From Promethearchaeota archaeon (GTDB lineage: Archaea; Asgardarchaeota; Lokiarchaeia; Sigynarchaeales; SOKP01): a DNA stretch of 13,491 nt. This document shows positions 8,048 through 13,491 of this stretch, one piece after another. The stretch lies in contig JAGXNZ010000284.1 in the NCBI GenBank assembly GCA_019894655.1, positions 1 through 13,491 of the forward strand. The letters run 5' to 3'. The translations under genes and the position numbers were made by a program. The notes under the pieces are model-generated. The model was given only the letters and a program-made list of their open reading frames with translations, did not search any database and was not told the origin of the DNA. Positions within the stretch are counted from its first letter, which is position 1, and every line of letters begins with the position of its first letter.

Positions 8048-9223
8048 ATGACTTTATCAAAGAGAGAAAGAACACTTAGGACATTAGAACTTGACGATAA
8101 CATTGACAAGCTACCCGTTCATTATTTAGGTTTTGAAAAATCAATGAGTGCTTATCAGAGATTTCTAAAAACTAAAGAATATAGTAAACATAAAACTGTT
8201 GTAGAAAACGATTTCTCTAAGGTAAAATATTGCTGGGCAGGCGATATTACTGAACTTAGATTCTGGAATGTAGATTGCCATGCAATGGATCCATGGGGGC
8301 CTAAAAAGTTTAAAGAACCTGTTAAGCGTGCTCCTCCTGAGTACCCCGATTGTATAATAAGTGCAATAAATGGAGTATTGTGGAAATGGGTAAAACAAGT
8401 TGATACAGGCATACTTTATCTATGGTATGTTGACGGATATTTTCGTACTCCTGAAATTGTACATTCTTATTGGGATAGATATGGAAGGCCCTCTGAGCAA
8501 GTAAACGATAAACTTGATTATACGCCCCAAATTTGGGATGAATATGTAAATTCATTAAAAGATTATTTATATCCTATGGTTCCATTACCCGTGGCTATTC
8601 ATGAATCATTATTTGAAGGATTAACAATGAGCCGAGTAGCTTATTACATGCGAAAAAACCCCCAATTTATTCACGAAGTCTTAAACGAGTACACTAAATT
8701 AAATATAGAAGTTATTAAACGCGTTCATGAGGCTGGGGCAGATATTATTTTTTACTCAGACGATTTAGGTTTTAAAGGGCGCTCAATCTTATCAATTGAG
8801 CAGTTTAAGAAGTTTATTCTGCCTTATTATAAAAGGTTATATAAAGCTTGTGAGCAAAGAGGAATGTTTATTGTTCAACACTCTTGTGGATACATTGATA
8901 AAAATTTACCCTATATGGTAGAAGCGGGACTTAATTGCATTCAAGCACTTGAACCGAGTGCGGGTGTCGACTTGGCTAGCTTAAAGCAAACTCTTGGTGA
9001 TAAATTAAGTTTTATGGGAGGTATAGATTCAAGTCGAATTCTTAATTTTGGAACACCGGACGACATTGTACAAGAAGTAAAGCGTTGTTTGAAAGCAGCG
9101 GGGTATAACAGTGGTTATTTTGTTGGCCCTGGCCATAATATTTTAACGACACCTTGGGAAAATATTGTGGTATTAAGAAACGCAATTGAAAAGTATCGAA
9201 AATATCCGTTGAATCTGAATTAA
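8048..9223 (+). CDS. URO-D-family (MtaA/CmuA-like) methyltransferase, paralogue 2
   Basis: This 391-residue protein is a clear paralogue of the gene at 1702. The two align end to end with roughly half of residues identical by eye and share long blocks such as HSYWDRYG, FIHE, TPEI and the C-terminal AIEKYRKYPL. It has about 4 extra residues near 64-67. It keeps the putative metal site in the same form, H278 and C280 in HSCG and H363 in GPGHN, with 83 residues between Cys and the second His in both copies. YSDDLG and GGIDSS are also present. The family suggests methyl transfer with a corrinoid or thiol partner, but no partner is encoded here. Differences cluster in the N-terminal half and in the region before the HSCG strand, so the substrates may differ. 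It is flanked by a divergent sugar-isomerase-like gene and a convergent glycosidase gene (30-nt gap). Confidence 0.85.
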   Translation: MTLSKRERTLRTLELDDNIDKLPVHYLGFEKSMSAYQRFLKTKEYSKHKTVVENDFSKVKYCWAGDITELRFWNVDCHAMDPWGPKKFKEPVKRAPPEYPDCIISAINGVLWKWVKQVDTGILYLWYVDGYFRTPEIVHSYWDRYGRPSEQVNDKLDYTPQIWDEYVNSLKDYLYPMVPLPVAIHESLFEGLTMSRVAYYMRKNPQFIHEVLNEYTKLNIEVIKRVHEAGADIIFYSDDLGFKGRSILSIEQFKKFILPYYKRLYKACEQRGMFIVQHSCGYIDKNLPYMVEAGLNCIQALEPSAGVDLASLKQTLGDKLSFMGGIDSSRILNFGTPDDIVQEVKRCLKAAGYNSGYFVGPGHNILTTPWENIVVLRNAIEKYRKYPLNLN

Positions 9224-9253
9224 TAAAGATCTAGAAAAATCGATTTAAATTCC

Positions 9254-11389
9254 CTAATTTTTGAGAATTGCGATTATCGGCGATAACGGAGAGATTTCTA
9301 CTTTAAATTGATAGACATTGGCTGCCTTCTCGGTTAATTTTATAGTAGAAATCTTCTGATTAATTCCATTATAGATATCTGCAGTATTAATATCCAAACC
9401 ATATTTCGCAAGGTCAATTTGAACATCCACTTTTTGGTTTCGACTACTTAAATTATAAGCTGTAATTACTCCTGACTTCTCAATTTCATCTACATGAAGA
9501 TGTGTGTTGTAATCAATACCATAAAAAGTACCTCGAGTGAAGAAATGCTTATTTTTTTTATAAAGAGTCATCGCATCCTTTAATGCTTTGTATTTTGTGC
9601 TTTGATTATCACTTAAACCTCCAATACCCAGATGTCTCGCAAGAGAAGCGTACCACCAGAATTGTAGCATATTCTCGTTATCGCTATTCTCATTTATATG
9701 CAGGTATAATGGTATTAAATAGGCTAAATTATATTCAAAAAGCTGCGTTGCCCTCCCAGATAATAAATCGTGCATTGGATTCCACATGCATTCAAAACCC
9801 CAATTTTCGTCAAAACTGTGTGGAAGGCTGTGTTGATAATATAATGGATGTCGTGGTTTTACTCCCCTATCGTGTGCTTCAATAAGAATATGGAGAAATT
9901 GCTTTTTTACGTTTTGAATGACTCTAAAAATATTTTCTGCGTGTGTGTGCCTTAACATTGGGACTTCGTGTCCATGTTCCTTGCTAAAACACCCAAGATC
10001 GTTTACCATGAATGTTGATAAATCAGTGAAATCAAACATGAAAAAGTCTACTCTTTCTTTTGCTAATTCTAAAATTCTACGAGTTTTTTCTTCTACCCAG
10101 TGCGAATTAGCACATAGGCTATATAGATTAATGTATGGATCGGCTACGATTTTTACCCCATTTTTGCTTCTTAAATAAAACTCATCGAGCTCATTTTCTC
10201 CTTCAAAATTCATCATAAGGTGTAAAGCTAATTTCAAATCGTATTTTTCATGGATTTCTTTTGAAAATTCGTTTAATGATCCGAATCTATCTTCATTCCA
10301 GATGGAAGAGCCCAAGGCGATATTCCACCCAGGATCTAAATACAAACATTCCGCACCAATATTTTTTGCGATTTCAGCCTCTTTATATAGCTGTTCTAAA
10401 GTGTACACTTCAAAATCTGTCCCGTCAACAAAAAATCCTGTCTTCTCAGAGACCCATCCTAAGTTATACAATTCATTCCAATGAACAGGAGGATCGTAAT
10501 CTTGCTTAAATTTGTGACCGTGCTCCTCAAGATGACTTCTATAAAGATAATAACCATCCTTATAATCTCCTTCGTAAATGGCATACCTGGTAACACCAAA
10601 TGAATAACTATGATCAGGTTTTAGGGTTGTAGCGAGTTCTGGATTACCCTCGTAAAGTGAAACTCCTCCAAATACAATAGCAACATCTTCAGCACCTCTT
10701 CCTGGCAATGTAGTTGGGTGTCTGTTAAATCGAGTATATTCCATTTGCGTTGGATTATATTTGCATATGAGTAATCCTCCTTCCTCATTACCCCACAACC
10801 AACCTTCAGCACAAAATCCAGGCATTTCGGCCTCCTTTGCGACCCATGCCCCGAACAAGATATCATTAGCACTAAAATTCTCCTTTCTTCGATCGTCTCC
10901 ATATCCAAAATATCTCCGAGTTGGAATTGATGTTAGGCTAAATTCGTCTAAGTGATCAACCCAACCAGAATATTGTTTATAAAGGGCTTTTTTAAATCCG
11001 AAATTAATTAATCCAAATCTAACTTTTTTATTATCACGATTAGTTAATGTGATCTTTTCGCTTAACCACTTGCTATCTTCTTCAAGTTTAAACTCATGAG
11101 TGATAATGATTTCAGTTTCTTCAAATTTTCCTTCTATAATTAGCGTATCAGGGCTTTCTTTACGAATCTCTCTTGAAGACAACTTTTTGGCTTTATGTTC
11201 TGTTCCTAAGTGAAGTAGGTAAGCATAACGAGATCCTCTCTTACTAGAGGTTAAAATTCTATAATGATAATCCTCATCAGCGTAAACTACATCATCTATT
11301 TTACTTCGAAGAAAGTAGCAAAATCCTTTTACTTCACTTTTTTGGAGTTTTAACTCCCAATTTTGGTTTTCTAGGGTGTATTCAGTCAT
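9254..11389 (-). CDS. GH36/clan GH-D-like glycoside hydrolase (alpha-galactosidase-like)
   Basis: This 711-residue protein has the layout of GH36-type enzymes: an N-terminal beta-sandwich (about 1-290), a TIM barrel (about 300-610) and a C-terminal beta domain (about 615-711). The barrel carries LYLDPGWN at 349-356 (compare the family's DDGW) and FMFDFTD at 450-456, where D453 fits the nucleophile position. The W-N-P-M-H-D-L-L-S-G-R run at 536-546 resembles WTSDNTDAxxR. The usual acid/base segment (GGGRxD) is degenerate: after E504 it reads HDRGVKPRHP, so the acid could be D507, D527 or another residue. It probably cleaves alpha-linked galactose or a similar sugar such as beta-L-arabinopyranose, but specificity is not readable. 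There is no signal peptide, so it is cytoplasmic. The start is the ATG at 11389. It lies 52 nt downstream of the GH127 gene on the same strand and may be cotranscribed or use its own promoter. Confidence 0.7.
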   Translation of the reverse strand: MTEYTLENQNWELKLQKSEVKGFCYFLRSKIDDVVYADEDYHYRILTSSKRGSRYAYLLHLGTEHKAKKLSSREIRKESPDTLIIEGKFEETEIIITHEFKLEEDSKWLSEKITLTNRDNKKVRFGLINFGFKKALYKQYSGWVDHLDEFSLTSIPTRRYFGYGDDRRKENFSANDILFGAWVAKEAEMPGFCAEGWLWGNEEGGLLICKYNPTQMEYTRFNRHPTTLPGRGAEDVAIVFGGVSLYEGNPELATTLKPDHSYSFGVTRYAIYEGDYKDGYYLYRSHLEEHGHKFKQDYDPPVHWNELYNLGWVSEKTGFFVDGTDFEVYTLEQLYKEAEIAKNIGAECLYLDPGWNIALGSSIWNEDRFGSLNEFSKEIHEKYDLKLALHLMMNFEGENELDEFYLRSKNGVKIVADPYINLYSLCANSHWVEEKTRRILELAKERVDFFMFDFTDLSTFMVNDLGCFSKEHGHEVPMLRHTHAENIFRVIQNVKKQFLHILIEAHDRGVKPRHPLYYQHSLPHSFDENWGFECMWNPMHDLLSGRATQLFEYNLAYLIPLYLHINENSDNENMLQFWWYASLARHLGIGGLSDNQSTKYKALKDAMTLYKKNKHFFTRGTFYGIDYNTHLHVDEIEKSGVITAYNLSSRNQKVDVQIDLAKYGLDINTADIYNGINQKISTIKLTEKAANVYQFKVEISPLSPIIAILKN

Positions 11390-11407
11390 ATCTAATCATA
11401 GATTTTG

Positions 11408-11416
11408 ATATAAATT
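11408..11416 (-). promoter_or_regulatory. TATA-like box for the GH36-like gene
   Basis: On the minus strand this reads AATTTATAT, centred about 23 nt before the ATG at 11389, within the 52-nt gap between the two glycosidase genes. It suggests the second gene can also be transcribed on its own as a leaderless mRNA. Confidence 0.35.
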
Positions 11417-11441
11417 AATGAAATGTATATTAATACTAAAA

Positions 11442-13397
11442 TTATGGTGTCTTCAACCATACTTGCATTTTATCTGGTCCACGGTTATTCCAAGAATAAT
11501 AAGGGATAGCTACGAAATCTAATCCATTTACTGTTTTACCCTGAATAGTGTTGATTCCACCTAAAAATGATGATTCAAAATCTATCTTCAATTCTTGATC
11601 TTTTGGAAATTTCTCACCAAATATATCAAAGGAATTATTATCTTTTTGTTCAAGACAATAAATTAATGGTCCATTTTGTATCGAAACAAATCCTCTTGTA
11701 TCTTTCCTCTCTGGAACATTTTCAACAAATTTAGGGGTCATATCAAATTCAATTTCAATCGTATCATTATCAACCCAATTTCGGATAATCTCTATGTATG
11801 TACCAAGAGTTAGTTTGTTTTCATTTTCCAATCCATTGATAAATAATTTTGTTGTGAAACTCCAATTTGGAACTCGTACAAAAAAGCTAAACTTCTGATT
11901 ATGTTCCAGTTCTAGTCTAATCCTTACTTTTCCATTCCATGGAAAACCACTTTCCTGTACTATTTTTATGGATATATTGTTCAATTCAATATTAACTGAA
12001 CAACCTATATATTGATGAAGCCAAATACTACCTTTTCCTATACTATAAATATATTTACCGATTGAAGCAATTGTTCTAGCAAAATTTGGAGGACAACACG
12101 CACACAAGAACCATTCGTGTCTTTTCTCATCCCCCTTGGAAATTAAAGGATTTACATAAGTAAACGATTTACCATCAATAGATTGGCCTACAAGCATTGC
12201 ATTATACATCAGTCTCTCTATAAGATCAGCAAATTTACAATCAGCGGTTATTTGAAGCATCCTCCAATTCCACATCATATTCCCTATTGCTGCACATGTT
12301 TCAGAATAAGATTTTTCTTTCTTTAATTTGAAATCTTTTTCCAATCCTTCAATACCCTTTCTAGAACCAATCCCTCCGGAAATATACATTTTAGCTTTTA
12401 CTATTCTTTGCCATATCTTATTCAATGCCCCTAGTAATGTTATATCTCCCGTTTCAGAATATAGATCTGCCATGCCAGAATACATATAAGTAGCCCTAAC
12501 AGCATGTCCTAGAGGATCAATAATCTCTCGAATAGGAACATTAACTTGGTAATTAATTCCATTAAGAACGCTTATATTAAATTTAATATGCTCTGAAAGA
12601 CTTAAATCATTATAGAAACTCTCAATCTCATCTTCATTTCCCCGTGGATGGGTACTTTTAAAATCTTGATTGATCCATTTAGCCTCCTTCATAGTTGATT
12701 TCACATTAAAATCTTTACCAAGAATATATTTTTTAGAATTGGCAGATTTCCCTCTTCTATCTAAGAAATCTTTGGCAAGATTGAGATATTTTGAATTATC
12801 CGTTATTCTATATAATTCTATTAATGCGAGCTCAATTTCTTGATGTCCTGGTGCTTCCTTTGTGTTTTCCGTTAAAAAAATATCAACAATTAAATTAGCA
12901 AATTTTTCGGCAACCTCTAAAAGTTTTCTAGAACCTGTGGCTTTATGATGAGCAATCGCTGCTTGTATCAGATGACCTCCACAATATAATTCGTGCATAA
13001 AAAAAAGATTAGTAAATCTTTTTTCCAAAAATTTAGTTGAATAGAAAGTATTGATGTATCCATCATTTGTTTGGGCCATAATAATTAAATTTACAACCTC
13101 ATCACATTTTTTCCTCAAATCTTCATCTTTGCGTAAGTGTAAAATATAAAAAGCTGCTTCAAGCCATTTATAAATATCAGAATCAAAGTAAAATTCTCCT
13201 AATTGAGTTCCCTCTTTCAATCCTGCAGCTATCCTAAAATTTTCAAAATGGTGGTCTTTTTCTAATTGATCGTATTGATGATAAATAGCTACTTTTCTAT
13301 TAATTTCCTGCTTTTTCGACCAAAATTCATCAGAGATATCGACTTGATAAAATGGTACGGGAGTTAACTTATTATAAGGGCGCCTATCTGAATTCAT
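11442..13397 (-). CDS. GH127 beta-L-arabinofuranosidase
   Basis: This 651-residue protein belongs to GH127 (formerly DUF1680), which removes terminal beta-L-arabinofuranose. The family is typified by Bifidobacterium HypBA1, which uses a zinc-bound cysteine as nucleophile. The catalytic set is intact: E350 (GIEG) sits exactly 16 residues before E366 of ETC, as Glu322 and Glu338 do in HypBA1. C368, C434 and C435 (CACCPPNFAR) complete the Cys3-Glu zinc site, with C434 in the nucleophile position. H142 in CGGHL, H185 in GHQE and H298 in GHAVRATY match sugar-binding histidines. An (alpha/alpha)6 barrel covers about 20-440, and beta-sandwiches follow. There is no signal peptide, so it acts on imported oligosaccharides. 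The start at the ATG at 13397 gives the usual lead-in to DEFW (23-26). It is the first gene of the glycosidase pair. GH146 or another DUF1680 relative is the main alternative. Confidence 0.88.
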   Translation of the reverse strand: MNSDRRPYNKLTPVPFYQVDISDEFWSKKQEINRKVAIYHQYDQLEKDHHFENFRIAAGLKEGTQLGEFYFDSDIYKWLEAAFYILHLRKDEDLRKKCDEVVNLIIMAQTNDGYINTFYSTKFLEKRFTNLFFMHELYCGGHLIQAAIAHHKATGSRKLLEVAEKFANLIVDIFLTENTKEAPGHQEIELALIELYRITDNSKYLNLAKDFLDRRGKSANSKKYILGKDFNVKSTMKEAKWINQDFKSTHPRGNEDEIESFYNDLSLSEHIKFNISVLNGINYQVNVPIREIIDPLGHAVRATYMYSGMADLYSETGDITLLGALNKIWQRIVKAKMYISGGIGSRKGIEGLEKDFKLKKEKSYSETCAAIGNMMWNWRMLQITADCKFADLIERLMYNAMLVGQSIDGKSFTYVNPLISKGDEKRHEWFLCACCPPNFARTIASIGKYIYSIGKGSIWLHQYIGCSVNIELNNISIKIVQESGFPWNGKVRIRLELEHNQKFSFFVRVPNWSFTTKLFINGLENENKLTLGTYIEIIRNWVDNDTIEIEFDMTPKFVENVPERKDTRGFVSIQNGPLIYCLEQKDNNSFDIFGEKFPKDQELKIDFESSFLGGINTIQGKTVNGLDFVAIPYYSWNNRGPDKMQVWLKTP

Positions 13398-13420
13398 AAA
13401 TAAGAAAATTTTTCATCCAT

Positions 13421-13430
13421 AATTTAATTA
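13421..13430 (-). promoter_or_regulatory. TATA-like box for the GH127 gene
   Basis: On the minus strand this is TAATTAAATT, centred about 28 nt before the ATG at 13397. It predicts a very short or absent leader. Nothing else is seen between 13398 and the window end. Confidence 0.3.
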
Positions 13431-13491
13431 TGCTTTTTACTGCTAATCTGTCAAAATTAACCATATTGTCATTTTTGGCATAAATATTCAG

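Noticed and set aside
9237..9246. AAATCGATTT palindrome between convergent genes
   Set aside because: It is only 10 bp with no loop or T-run, and is expected by chance in AT-rich DNA.
9583..10178. Open frames on the plus strand of 86-100 codons
   Set aside because: They are antisense to the GH36-like gene, whose whole length reads as a coherent glycosidase.

Overview
The window is AT-rich, gene-dense DNA with eight protein-coding genes. I found no RNA genes, mobile elements or CRISPR arrays. The organism is most likely an archaeon, possibly an Asgard (Lokiarchaeia-like) lineage. This rests on TATA-like boxes about 23-33 nt upstream of many start codons, scarce Shine-Dalgarno motifs, several URO-D-family genes and a 7-TM hypothetical protein. 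It is an inference: AT-rich DNA yields TATA-like strings by chance, and the valyl-tRNA synthetase looks bacterial in type, so an AT-rich bacterium cannot be excluded.

Layout: (1) 1-1589, plus strand: the 3' part of a nitroreductase-fold flavoprotein gene, then a 7-TM protein whose TTG start lies 2 nt after the nitroreductase stop. (2) 1702-4144: a URO-D-family methyltransferase-like gene (plus), convergent with a diverged URO-D-fold gene (minus). (3) 4278-7028: complete valyl-tRNA synthetase (plus). (4) 7034-9223: a sugar-isomerase-like TIM-barrel gene (minus), divergent from a second URO-D gene (plus) that is a clear paralogue of the first. (5) 9254-13397, minus strand: a GH127 beta-L-arabinofuranosidase gene followed by a GH36/clan GH-D-like glycosidase gene.

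How the genes may fit together: the two glycosidases lack signal peptides, so they probably trim imported plant-type oligosaccharides (arabinosides, galactosides or similar) in the cytoplasm. The TIM-barrel protein could isomerise or epimerise a released sugar. The three URO-D-fold proteins resemble the methyltransferase side of corrinoid-dependent demethylation, but no corrinoid protein is encoded here. A link between them and sugar breakdown, for example O-demethylation of methylated sugars, is speculative. Almost every gene sits on the opposite strand to its neighbour, so most are probably transcribed singly. The exceptions are the nitroreductase/7-TM pair and the two glycosidases.

All non-coding gaps are short (133 nt at most between genes). 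Apart from TATA-like boxes, one 19-nt palindrome and one AT-rich inverted repeat, I see nothing in them.
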